A stretch of DNA of 13,193 nucleotides from CANLWN01 sp039815505 (GTDB taxonomy: Bacteria > Bacteroidota > Bacteroidia > Flavobacteriales > Flavobacteriaceae). Location of the stretch: positions 1 to 13,193 of the forward strand of contig JBCBZE010000059.1 of assembly GCA_039815505.1 (NCBI GenBank). The letters run 5' to 3'. The stretch's first letter is position 1, and each line of letters starts with the position of its first letter. A model generated the notes under the pieces. That model saw only the letters and a list, made by a program, of their open reading frames with translations, did no database searches and had not been told where the DNA came from. A program made the position numbers and the translations under genes. Shown piece by piece: positions 1 to 7,103 of the stretch.

Positions 1-2
1 CC

Positions 3-296
3 TTTGAACATTACCATTGGCCGGGGAATTTAAGGGAACTCCAGAACGTAATTAAACGAGCCGTATTACTTACGGAAGATGATTATATTGACGTTGGGAA
101 CTTACCAAAACAAGTTACGGAGATTACTGTGGATAGGCCGTTGCCTGATGACTTTTCTAAAGAGACCTATGAAAAAGACCGAATAATAAGAGCTCTAAAA
201 AGAACTAATTTTAATAAGTCAAAGGCTGCAAAGCTACTACAGGTTACACGCAAAACATTGTACAATAAAATCAACCATTATAACTTGGACTTGTAG
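3..296 (+). CDS. Sigma-54-dependent Fis-type response regulator, C-terminal part (5' end outside window)
   Basis: This is the last 97 codons of a gene that begins before the window, read in frame from position 3 to a TAG at 294-296. The fragment opens with HWPGNLREL, the conserved motif near the end of the AAA+ domain of NtrC-type activators (known family motif WPGNxREL). After a variable linker comes a Fis-type helix-turn-helix, with NKSKAAKLLQVTRKTLYNKI in the last 30 residues. Such proteins hydrolyse ATP to open sigma-54 promoters and bind upstream activator DNA through the Fis domain. The N-terminal receiver domain is not visible, so calling it a response regulator rather than another sigma-54 activator is inference. 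The inference rests on the convergent hybrid kinase, whose 3' end overlaps this gene by 26 bp. A direct relay from that kinase's HPt domain to this protein is plausible. Confidence 0.9.
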   Translation, partial: FEHYHWPGNLRELQNVIKRAVLLTEDDYIDVGNLPKQVTEITVDRPLPDDFSKETYEKDRIIRALKRTNFNKSKAAKLLQVTRKTLYNKINHYNLDL

Positions 297-2742
297 TTAA
301 GTAATGTTTTAATGCAAGCAATAGGGCAGTATTCTTATGCTGTAAATCTAGGAAGTCCCTTTTTAGTTTTTTGGGATGGGTACTGTTGGGTAAAAGTAGT
401 TCCATTCTTTCCAAAATGGGAATAAGCTCGTGGGCTTTAATTTGGCGAAACATGGGTAGCATTCTGTGGGCCGTTTTATTTATCTTTACATAATCCCCCC
501 TGTCCACGGCAGCCCTAAGTAACTTTATATTTTTGGCAGTATCTTCTATAAATGTCTGCAAAACCTCATCTACTGCTTCCGTATTTTCTCCAAGGAAGGA
601 AGAAATTAGATCAAGACTAAAAAGATTGGATATCGTTTTGGGATCCGTAGTACTTTCTGGCGCTATGGACTGGATTCCCAATCTGGGGAAAAGTTCCTCT
701 AAAACACTTAAAAGAGAACTTTTAGTAAAGGGTTTTTGCAGTATTTTGGCGAAACCCACATCGGTATAGGCTTTTTTTTCCAAATCCTTTCGTCCCGTCA
801 TGGCAATTATTGGTTGTCCCCTATAGTGCGAATATTTTTCGGATTGTAATTTCTTTAGGACTTCAAATCCATCTATATTGGGCATTTGAATGTCCGTTAG
901 GACGACATCATAGAAAATGTTCATGTTTTCCTTTATTTCAATGAAATCATTAAAAATATGTGCGTTTACCTCTAGACTCTCGCATACTTCTTTCAATAGT
1001 CTTAACATGGCGGAATCGTCATCCAAAATTAAAATGGAAAGCTCGGTTTTAACAGTTGTAAAGGTCTGTTTTGGAACCTTAACAGGGATTTTGGAAATTT
1101 CCAAAGGAAGCGTTAAGGTAAATGTACTTCCCTTTTGTTCCTCACTTTTAAGGGATATTGTACCATTGAGAAGATCAATAAGCTTTTTGGATATGGTCAA
1201 TCCCAGGCCATAGCCGCCATATTTTTTTTCTGTACTATCATCTGCTTGCGTAAACTCTTTGAAAATGAGTTTTTGCTTTTCTTTTTTAATTCCGATACCG
1301 CTATCCGAAACCTGAATGACCGTAGTATAGATATCATTGCTCTCCTCTTCTACAAAGGCCTTTACCTTTATAAAGCCTTCTTGTGTAAATTTATACGCAT
1401 TACCAATAAGATTGGTCAGTATTTGTCGTATCCTGAAAGGGTCTCCTATAACCGCCCCATTAAATTTTTCATCAATGTCCAAGATGAGGTCTATAGTTTT
1501 CTTGTTATGTATTTCCCCAAGATTTTCCGAAGTTTCCGTAATCAAATCGGACAAAATAAAAGGAATGCTTTCGATTTTTATTTTTCCGGCCTCCAACTTG
1601 GAAAAATCCAATAGGTCATTGACCAAACTGTCGACATAGTGGGATGCGGACTTTACATTCTTAAGATACCTTACTTGTTTTCCGGATAGCCCGGTATTTT
1701 CCATAAGTTCGGAATATCCTGTAATAGTGTTCAAGGGTGTCCGCAGGTCATGACTTACCGTAGAGATTAACTGTTCCCTGCTTTTAAGAATAGATTCCGA
1801 ATACTTTTTTTCCTTTTCCAGTTTTTGACGATAAGTCTGTATTCTCCAAAAATCCCGTGTAATCAAAAAAGTGAAAATAGCCACGATAACAAACCCCATG
1901 ACCGCCGCAAAACCCGCTAAGCGTATACTTCTCCTAAATGCCGATTTTCTTTTAAGGTTGTCATTATATGTATTTACCATGATTTCCCTTTCAAAAGCGG
2001 AGACCATACTTCGTAATTGTTGCGAAAGCTCCAAATCGTTCCTATTGAGCTGCATTTCTTTTTGCGCCAATGACCGTTGCGCTCGGGTATCATTTTTTTT
2101 GGCCTTGTCCAAAATGGATTTTGAGGTGGCGAGGATAGAATCGATTTTTTTGGAACTGGAGACCTCAGAAGTGTTTTCGGGGATGTTCTGATTTAGATAA
2201 GCTACCCAATCTTCCAATATTTTTCGTTTATACGGTTCTAGCTTTTCTGGATTTTCATTGAAGTTTTTAACGGTAAGCTTCCCAAAGGAAGCCTCCATCT
2301 CATCTAGCTCTTCCAAGGCGTTGTCAAAGGAGTTGTTGGATGCATTTTTTACTTTAAGGTTTCTAAGCTCGTTACCATTGCTGACTTTTTCTTGCAACAG
2401 TATTTGTACACTGTCCAATAATCTTTTTTGATAATCACTTTCCGTGAGTAGTTTTAAAGTATCAATTTTGATGAGGACAGAATCTATTTTTTGCGCATAA
2501 GCGTTAAAGTTTTTTTTGGTCCTTGTTTGCAAGGCCAATTTAGAAAGACTTTCCGCCTCGTAAAGTTCAGTAAGCAAGGACCCGGTTTTTAACAGTTTGG
2601 CATCGTTCTCTTGAGATGTTTCGGTAGACAAAAAGACACGGACCTCCGATAAGATAAAGTACCCTGCCACCAAGGCCAAACATGCCAGAACAAGATAACT
2701 GAACATGACTTTTAAGGTGATTTTGTTCTTGGATTTGTTCAT
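271..2742 (-). CDS. Hybrid sensor histidine kinase with receiver and HPt domains
   Basis: This 823-residue inner-membrane hybrid kinase has one transmembrane segment at about 13-32, an extracytoplasmic helical region of about 240 residues (33-275) and a second transmembrane segment at about 276-296. The HisKA H-box is SHDLRTPLN with phospho-acceptor H331. The ATPase domain shows the N-box (N444, N448), the G1 box DSGIGI (D480) and the GYGLGL box near 510-515. A receiver domain follows, with acidic residues D574-D576, phospho-acceptor D617 in LTDIQMP, T649 and K670. A C-terminal HPt domain has H759 in TAHRML. All phosphotransfer residues are present, so a complete His-Asp-His relay is expected. 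No PAS or HAMP domain is evident, and the sensor domain is not one I recognise. It is convergent with, and overlaps, a sigma-54 activator that is the likely final receiver. The ligand is unknown. Confidence 0.93.
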   Translation of the reverse strand: MNKSKNKITLKVMFSYLVLACLALVAGYFILSEVRVFLSTETSQENDAKLLKTGSLLTELYEAESLSKLALQTRTKKNFNAYAQKIDSVLIKIDTLKLLTESDYQKRLLDSVQILLQEKVSNGNELRNLKVKNASNNSFDNALEELDEMEASFGKLTVKNFNENPEKLEPYKRKILEDWVAYLNQNIPENTSEVSSSKKIDSILATSKSILDKAKKNDTRAQRSLAQKEMQLNRNDLELSQQLRSMVSAFEREIMVNTYNDNLKRKSAFRRSIRLAGFAAVMGFVIVAIFTFLITRDFWRIQTYRQKLEKEKKYSESILKSREQLISTVSHDLRTPLNTITGYSELMENTGLSGKQVRYLKNVKSASHYVDSLVNDLLDFSKLEAGKIKIESIPFILSDLITETSENLGEIHNKKTIDLILDIDEKFNGAVIGDPFRIRQILTNLIGNAYKFTQEGFIKVKAFVEEESNDIYTTVIQVSDSGIGIKKEKQKLIFKEFTQADDSTEKKYGGYGLGLTISKKLIDLLNGTISLKSEEQKGSTFTLTLPLEISKIPVKVPKQTFTTVKTELSILILDDDSAMLRLLKEVCESLEVNAHIFNDFIEIKENMNIFYDVVLTDIQMPNIDGFEVLKKLQSEKYSHYRGQPIIAMTGRKDLEKKAYTDVGFAKILQKPFTKSSLLSVLEELFPRLGIQSIAPESTTDPKTISNLFSLDLISSFLGENTEAVDEVLQTFIEDTAKNIKLLRAAVDRGDYVKINKTAHRMLPMFRQIKAHELIPILERMELLLPNSTHPKKLKRDFLDLQHKNTALLLALKHYLTTSPSYNG

Positions 2743-2822
2743 TTGGGGTATTGCTTAAGATAAGGCCTACCATATTTACGGATAAGAATAGCGTAAGGTT
2801 TATATATGGTCATTAATTATTC

Positions 2823-2846
2823 TTTACATTTTCTATGAAATGTAAA
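2823..2846. promoter_or_regulatory. 9-bp perfect inverted repeat upstream of the riboswitch promoter
   Basis: TTTACATTT (2823-2831) and AAATGTAAA (2838-2846) are exact reverse complements separated by six bases. The repeat ends about 10 bp before the -7 element at 2857-2864, so it lies over the place expected for the -33 element. That is a typical position for a repressor or activator operator. It has no T-run in either direction that would suggest a terminator for the divergent kinase gene. The binding protein is unknown, and chance occurrence in AT-rich DNA cannot be excluded. Confidence 0.4.
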
Positions 2847-2856
2847 AACCCAAGAC

Positions 2857-2864
2857 TATATTTG
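2857..2864 (+). promoter_or_regulatory. -7 promoter element TATATTTG for the TPP riboswitch transcript
   Basis: TATATTTG matches the Bacteroidota -7 consensus TAnnTTTG exactly. Transcription would start a few bases downstream, almost at the first base of riboswitch helix P1 (2867), which is where an aptamer leader should begin. No clear TTG -33 element lies 17-23 bp upstream; that space is taken by the inverted repeat at 2823-2846. Confidence 0.6.
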
Positions 2865-2866
2865 CA

Positions 2867-2957
2867 CCATCTCAAAGGGGTGCTTTTTAGGATAGTTTTC
2901 CTAACAGGCTGAGATTATACCCAATGAACCTGGGCGGGTAATGCCGCCAAGGGATGG
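2867..2957 (+). ncRNA. TPP (thiamine pyrophosphate) riboswitch aptamer, THI element
   Basis: The conserved TPP aptamer blocks appear in order: GGGGTGC (2877-2883), GCTGAGAT (about 2908-2915), ATACCC, TGAACCTG and GGTAATGCC, ending in AAGGG. The helices can be drawn: P1 CCATC (2867-2871) with GATGG (2953-2957); P2 GGGT with ACCC; P3 TTAGGA with TCCTAA; and the P5 arm GGCGG with CCGCC around GTAATG. Known function: binding of thiamine pyrophosphate represses downstream thiamine synthesis or uptake genes. Here the only gene downstream on this strand is a TonB-dependent receptor. The segment from 2958 to the gene start should hold the expression platform. Confidence 0.93.
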
Positions 2958-2970
2958 CGAAAGCCACTAT

Positions 2971-3060
2971 TTGGAATTTCCAATGTTTCCTATGGAAACA
3001 AAAAATCATGTCTAATCTAGAATAATGACCCCTTTTATTCGTAACAAACGTATTACGAAT
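2971..3060 (+). promoter_or_regulatory. Probable riboswitch expression platform with an anti-aptamer segment
   Basis: This leader contains several small inverted repeats: TTGGAA/TTCCAA (2971-2983), GTTTCC/GGAAAC (2985-2999) and ATTCGTAA (3037-3044) with TTACGAAT (3053-3060). The segment ACCCCTTT (3028-3035) is an exact complement of AAAGGGGT (2874-2881) inside the aptamer, so it could pair with the 5' strand of P2 when no ligand is bound. None of the hairpins is followed directly by a good T-run, so control of translation or an unconventional mechanism is more likely than a standard terminator. That reading is inference from pairing by eye. Confidence 0.45.
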
Positions 3061-3115
3061 GAAATTGCACTATTCAAATTTTTATTTTACCGCCTGTCTT
3101 CGCAACGTCGGTGCT

Positions 3116-5335
3116 ATGCGAGCTTTAAAAAACAGTAAAAAGTATCGCATTAAAACTACATTCACGGTATTGGCCTTTTTTGGTCTAAGTATACCGGTGA
3201 TCGCCCAAGAAAAACCTACCGATTCTTTAGTGGGTAAAAAAATTGTTCTCGATGAGGTCTTGGTATCGGCGTTACGCGTTACCAATGAATCTCCAGTAAC
3301 ATTTTCCAACCTAAACAAAGAACAGATTCAGTCCCGAAACCTGGGGCAAGACATTCCAATATTACTTAATTTTTTACCCTCGGTGGTTTCCACAACTTTT
3401 GATGGAACAGGTATAGGATATACGGATATTCGTATCCGGGGTGCGGATAATTCGCGTATCAATGTGACGGTTAACGGCATTCCTTACAACGATGCGGATA
3501 GTCAGACGACCTTTTTTGTGAATCTACAGGATTTTGCCTCCTCCATTGAAAATATTCAAGTGCAAAGAGGAGTGGGAACTTCTACGAACGGAGCTGGTGC
3601 TTTTGGTGCCAGCATCAATATTCTAACAGACAATTACACCGAAGATGCCTTTGGGGAAATCTCCAATGCTTTTGGGAGCTTTGACACACGCAAACATACG
3701 GTCAAATTTGGTACGGGTTTGTTGAACGATCATTTCGCTTTCTCCGGCCGCTTATCAAGAATTGAATCCGACGGATATGTAGATAGGGCATTTTCCGATC
3801 TCAGCTCTTATTTTTTAAGTGGCATATATAAAAATGAAAATACACTTGTGAAAGCGTTGGTCTTTGGAGGCGAAGAAATTACCGGACTTTCTTTTGTAGG
3901 ATTGGACGAGGCCGGCTTGGAAGCGAACAGGCGTTTTAATGCCGATGGACAATTTTTTGATCGGGAAGGAAACCAGCAATTCTATGATAACCAGACCGAT
4001 AATTATAAGCAAGACCATTATCAATTGCACCTAACGCACCAATTTAATGATAATTGGACAGCGAATCTCTCGTTTCATTATACCTATGGAAGGGGATTTT
4101 TTGAGCAATATATTGATGATGCTTCCTTATCCTTCTATAGATTACCTTCCTTTGAATCGGAAGGGATTACAGTAGAGAACTCTGATTTGATTACTCGATC
4201 ACACCTTAATAGTGATTTTTATGGAACCGTGTTTAGCCTGCTCTACAAAAAGGATAAATGGGATGCGGTTTTTGGTGGAGGTTGGAACCGATATGATGGA
4301 GAGCAGTTCGGAGAGATTATTTTTGCCGATTTTGCCCAATTACCTTCCAATCCGACCCGTTTTTTTGAAAATGAAAGTGATAAGAAGGACTTCAATTTAT
4401 ATGCAAAGGCCACCTACCGGATAAATAATCAATTTTCCTTTTTTGCGGATGCCCAACTGAGAACAATTACTTATGATGCAAATGGTTCCTTGTTTGAGCC
4501 TGGAGCCACTTTATCGGTAGATGAAAACTATACATTTTTTAACCCTAAGGCCGGGATTACATATAAGGTAAACAATCAAGATAACATCTATTTTTCCTAC
4601 GCAAGGGCCAATCGTGAACCAGCTCGAGTAGATTTCGAAAATGGGAATCCAGATCCGGAGCGCTTAAACGATTTTGAACTGGGCTGGCGCCATGTAACTA
4701 CGGATTTTCAATGGAACGCAAACCTATACTATTTGGATTTTAGGAACCAATTGGTGCTAACGGGCGCTTTGGATGAAGTAGGTTTTCCCATTAGACAGAA
4801 TAGTGGTAGCAGTTTTAGACTGGGATTGGAAATAGATGCCAACTGGAGTATTTCGGAAAAGTTTAAATTACAACCCAACATAGCGCTTAGTACCAATAAG
4901 AATCGTGATTTCTTCTTTGAACGTGATGGGGAGTTGCAAAACCTTGGGGACACTAATATTTCATTTTCTCCAGAAATTGTTGCCGGAAATGTATTTACTT
5001 TTACTCCGAATAGGGCATGGAGTTTTTCCTTCTTGTCCAAATATGTGGGGGAGCAGTTTATGGGGAACATAGATTCCGAAGTTTCACTATTGGACGCCTA
5101 CTTTGTAAACGATTTGAACATTCAATATAGACTTACAAATTTAGGAATCATAAAATCTATTATATTCACTGGGCAGGTGAACAATATATTTGATTTGGAA
5201 TATGAGAACAATGGTTTCTTTTTCACTTTTGATGATGATTTTACGGATCCTGGAACCGTAACCACTATTGAGGGAAATGGCTTTTACCCCCAGGCAGGAA
5301 CCAACTTTTTGTTGGGAGCTACCATAAACTTTTAA
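3116..5335 (+). CDS. TonB-dependent outer-membrane receptor, likely thiamine uptake
   Basis: I start the protein at the ATG at 3116 (739 residues). It then begins MRALKNSKKYRIKT, a basic n-region, followed by a hydrophobic core and a cleavage site near PVIA|QEK, which is a normal signal peptide. The in-frame ATG at 3059 would add 19 residues of untypical sequence. After a TonB-box-like stretch (LDEVLVSALR) comes the plug domain (about 46-170) with DIRIRGADNSRINVTVNGIP and VQRGVGTSTNGAGAFG. A 22-stranded-type barrel follows and ends in GATINF with the usual terminal Phe. No carboxypeptidase-like N-terminal domain is present. The TPP riboswitch directly upstream predicts uptake of thiamine, a phosphorylated form or a precursor, as known for riboswitch-linked receptors in Bacteroidota. 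No inner-membrane thiamine transporter follows, so that step must be encoded elsewhere. Confidence 0.92.
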   Translation: MRALKNSKKYRIKTTFTVLAFFGLSIPVIAQEKPTDSLVGKKIVLDEVLVSALRVTNESPVTFSNLNKEQIQSRNLGQDIPILLNFLPSVVSTTFDGTGIGYTDIRIRGADNSRINVTVNGIPYNDADSQTTFFVNLQDFASSIENIQVQRGVGTSTNGAGAFGASINILTDNYTEDAFGEISNAFGSFDTRKHTVKFGTGLLNDHFAFSGRLSRIESDGYVDRAFSDLSSYFLSGIYKNENTLVKALVFGGEEITGLSFVGLDEAGLEANRRFNADGQFFDREGNQQFYDNQTDNYKQDHYQLHLTHQFNDNWTANLSFHYTYGRGFFEQYIDDASLSFYRLPSFESEGITVENSDLITRSHLNSDFYGTVFSLLYKKDKWDAVFGGGWNRYDGEQFGEIIFADFAQLPSNPTRFFENESDKKDFNLYAKATYRINNQFSFFADAQLRTITYDANGSLFEPGATLSVDENYTFFNPKAGITYKVNNQDNIYFSYARANREPARVDFENGNPDPERLNDFELGWRHVTTDFQWNANLYYLDFRNQLVLTGALDEVGFPIRQNSGSSFRLGLEIDANWSISEKFKLQPNIALSTNKNRDFFFERDGELQNLGDTNISFSPEIVAGNVFTFTPNRAWSFSFLSKYVGEQFMGNIDSEVSLLDAYFVNDLNIQYRLTNLGIIKSIIFTGQVNNIFDLEYENNGFFFTFDDDFTDPGTVTTIEGNGFYPQAGTNFLLGATINF

Positions 5336-5345
5336 ACCACTATTG

Positions 5346-5378
5346 TTGATCAAGTTAGCATAAGAGTATGTATATTTA
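5346..5378 (+). promoter_or_regulatory. Promoter for the superinfection-immunity/SHOCT gene
   Basis: A TTG (5346-5348) is followed after 22 bp by TATATTTA (5371-5378), seven of eight bases of the Bacteroidota TAnnTTTG -7 element. A start around 5384-5386 would leave a leader of 10-20 bases before the ATG at 5396 or 5405. This suggests the small gene is transcribed apart from the riboswitch-controlled receptor. Confidence 0.45.
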
Positions 5379-5395
5379 GTCTAGAAACGTAATCA

Positions 5396-5785
5396 ATGGG
5401 CTATATGATAGTTCTATGGCAAGGACCTGCGAATTTAGATGAGTATATGGATTATATTGTGGGGGCCATACCCTTATTGGGGTTTGTTTTTTTAGGGGCA
5501 CTTTACTTTTTACCTTCCATACTTGCGCTCTTTAGGGGTAAAACAAACATGATCGCCATTATGGCGCTGAACCTCTTTTTGGGCTGTACCTTGGTAGGTT
5601 GGGTGGTCGCTTTGGTATGGAGCTTGTCTGCAGATACTAGACCGCAGGTAATCGTTACCCAATCACATAACATACCAAAGGAGGCGGACAATATTGAAAA
5701 ATTGGAAAAACTAAAAAAATTGTTGGACAACGGTACGATAAACGAACAGGAATATACTGTTCAAAAAAATAGGATTTTAAAATAG
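5396..5785 (+). CDS. Superinfection-immunity-type membrane protein with SHOCT domain
   Basis: This is a small protein of 129 residues. Two hydrophobic segments (about 20-45 and 51-77) carry YFLPSILALFRGKTN and NLFLGCTLVGWVVALVW. These match the pattern I know from the superinfection-immunity family (Imm_superinfect, named after the phage T4 Imm protein), which is common in bacterial genomes. A short linker leads to a charged C-terminal helix pair, EKLEKLKKLLDNGTINEQEY (about 101-120), typical of the SHOCT oligomerisation domain. It probably sits in the inner membrane with the SHOCT tail in the cytoplasm. Despite the family name, an antiphage role is not established for such chromosomal copies. 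A second in-frame ATG at 5405 is an alternative start. The gene lies 60 bp after the receptor gene and has its own promoter-like sequence. Confidence 0.8.
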   Translation: MGYMIVLWQGPANLDEYMDYIVGAIPLLGFVFLGALYFLPSILALFRGKTNMIAIMALNLFLGCTLVGWVVALVWSLSADTRPQVIVTQSHNIPKEADNIEKLEKLKKLLDNGTINEQEYTVQKNRILK

Positions 5786-5813
5786 TTTTTGCGGATGATA
5801 TGGGGTTTTATGA

Positions 5814-6143
5814 CCTAACAAAGGAAGAACGCATCCCAAGGATATACCACCTTTATTGAGAACACTACAATACGATAAAACCGCTAGGGTCGGTAATCCT
5901 CTTGTCCATGTTCCAGATTAAATTTCCTATAAAAAAGGATGCTTGGAGACGGTAATCAAATCGCTCAATACACGGGGCAACAAGGAGTTGGTAAAAAAAG
6001 CGTTGGGCGAAATAGTGGATGTTCATGAACGGTATAAAGATTTTGCCATTTCAACACAGCGGCAGGCAATGCTTTACTTAGAAAAATACTATACCGGGAA
6101 ACTAGATCAACAGATTACCATAAATGATGTACATGAGGTCTAA
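5814..6143 (+). pseudogene. Decayed 3' remnant of a HEAT-repeat-like gene
   Basis: One reading frame is coding-like on both sides of a TAA at 5919-5921. Before it the frame reads NKGRTHPKDIPPLL, then YDKTARVGNPLVHVPD; after it, ISYKKGCLETVIKSLN and on to EKYYTGKLDQQ. It stops at 6141-6143. The only possible start after the TAA is a TTG at 5943, in the middle of what looks like a continuous domain. From memory, the pattern resembles the C-terminal end of a Bacteroidota HEAT-repeat protein related to DNA-alkylation-repair folds; I could not verify this by search. Another frame upstream (MGFYDLTKEE, about 5799-5828) may hold more of the same gene, implying an additional frameshift or deletion. 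The 5' part of the gene is gone. The remnant's last 29 bp overlap the 3' end of the aldo/keto reductase gene. If expressed, the part from 5943 would give a 66-residue peptide. Confidence 0.6.
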
Positions 6144-7101
6144 TTAGCGCATCATAAATATGGTCAATGGCATTTTGATCTTCGGCAGCTATTGAAGGAA
6201 GATCACTGGCCGTGCTATTGGAAGCTAAATGCTCGGGCTTGGATGCACCGGGGATAACGCAGCTCACTTCGGGGAAATCCAATATCCACCGTAAAGCCAA
6301 TGGTGCCAAGTTTTCATGATCGGGAAAAATAGCTTTTAACTCCTCTACGGCTTTCAGTCCGGTCTCATAGGGAATTCCCGAAAAAGTTTCCCCCTTGTCG
6401 AAACCTGCTCCTTCCCTATTAAAAAACCGGTGATCATCTTTTTCAAAAACAGTATCATTGGAAAACTTCCCTGTGAGCAGACCACTTGCTAAAGGTACCC
6501 TTATGATAACGCCGATATCTTTTTTTTGTACTTGTTCAAAAAAAAGCTCCTTGGGGCGTTGACGGAACATATTGAAAATTATCTGTACCGTACTTACATT
6601 AGGGTATTCTATTCCTTTAAGGGCCTCCTCCACTTTTTCTACGCTAATACCCAGTGCCTTTATTTTTCCCTCATCCTTTAATCGATCAAAGAGTTCAAAT
6701 ATCTCAGGGCGGTAATATACTTCCGTAGGCGGACAATGTAATTGTATTAAATCAATACATTCCAATCCAGTATTCCTTAAACTGTCCTCCACATATTTTC
6801 GTAATACTGTTGGCGTATAATTTAGATCAATGTGTGGATTGATTTGTCGTCCACATTTTGTGGCTACATAAATTTCCTTGTTTCTGTTACGGACCACTCT
6901 ACCGACCGCTGCTTCGCTTGCTCCGGATTCGTACACATCTGCGGTATCAATAAAATTTACGCCACTATCAATGGCATCGTTCAGTATTTTTTCTGCAGAG
7001 GCATCATTAAATCCCGACCCCCATGTTCCACCAACCTGCCAAGTACCCAAAGAAATTTCGGAAACTTTAAAATCTGTTTTTCCCAGTCTTCTGTATTTCA
7101 T
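6115..7101 (-). CDS. Aldo/keto reductase
   Basis: This is a full-length 328-residue cytoplasmic NAD(P)H-dependent oxidoreductase of the TIM-barrel aldo/keto reductase superfamily. The N-terminus MKYRRLGKTDFKVSEISLGT is typical of the IolS/YhdN-like branch. The catalytic tetrad can be read as D52 and Y57 in IDTADVYESGASE, K82 in ATKCGR and H122 in IQLHCPP. The C-terminal cofactor motif is CVIPGASKPEHLASN. The substrate cannot be told from sequence; members reduce sugar or other aldehydes and ketones. The gene starts 2 bp after the stop of the upstream lipoprotein gene on the same strand, so the two are very likely co-transcribed. Its 3' end overlaps the remnant gene on the other strand. Confidence 0.93.
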   Translation of the reverse strand: MKYRRLGKTDFKVSEISLGTWQVGGTWGSGFNDASAEKILNDAIDSGVNFIDTADVYESGASEAAVGRVVRNRNKEIYVATKCGRQINPHIDLNYTPTVLRKYVEDSLRNTGLECIDLIQLHCPPTEVYYRPEIFELFDRLKDEGKIKALGISVEKVEEALKGIEYPNVSTVQIIFNMFRQRPKELFFEQVQKKDIGVIIRVPLASGLLTGKFSNDTVFEKDDHRFFNREGAGFDKGETFSGIPYETGLKAVEELKAIFPDHENLAPLALRWILDFPEVSCVIPGASKPEHLASNSTASDLPSIAAEDQNAIDHIYDALIRPHVHHLW

Positions 7102-7103
7102 TC

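Noticed and set aside
1135..1614. Open frame of 159 codons on the plus strand inside the hybrid kinase
   Set aside because: It lies wholly within a minus-strand gene with intact kinase motifs and has no recognisable protein features.
3059..3115. N-terminal extension of the TonB-dependent receptor from the ATG at 3059
   Set aside because: It adds 19 residues before a complete signal peptide that starts at 3116, and the extension does not look like a receptor N-terminus. It remains possible and is noted with the hairpin.
5943..6143. Independent 66-residue gene with a TTG start
   Set aside because: Protein-like sequence continues in the same frame upstream of the TTG and across the TAA at 5919, so it fits better as part of a decayed larger gene.
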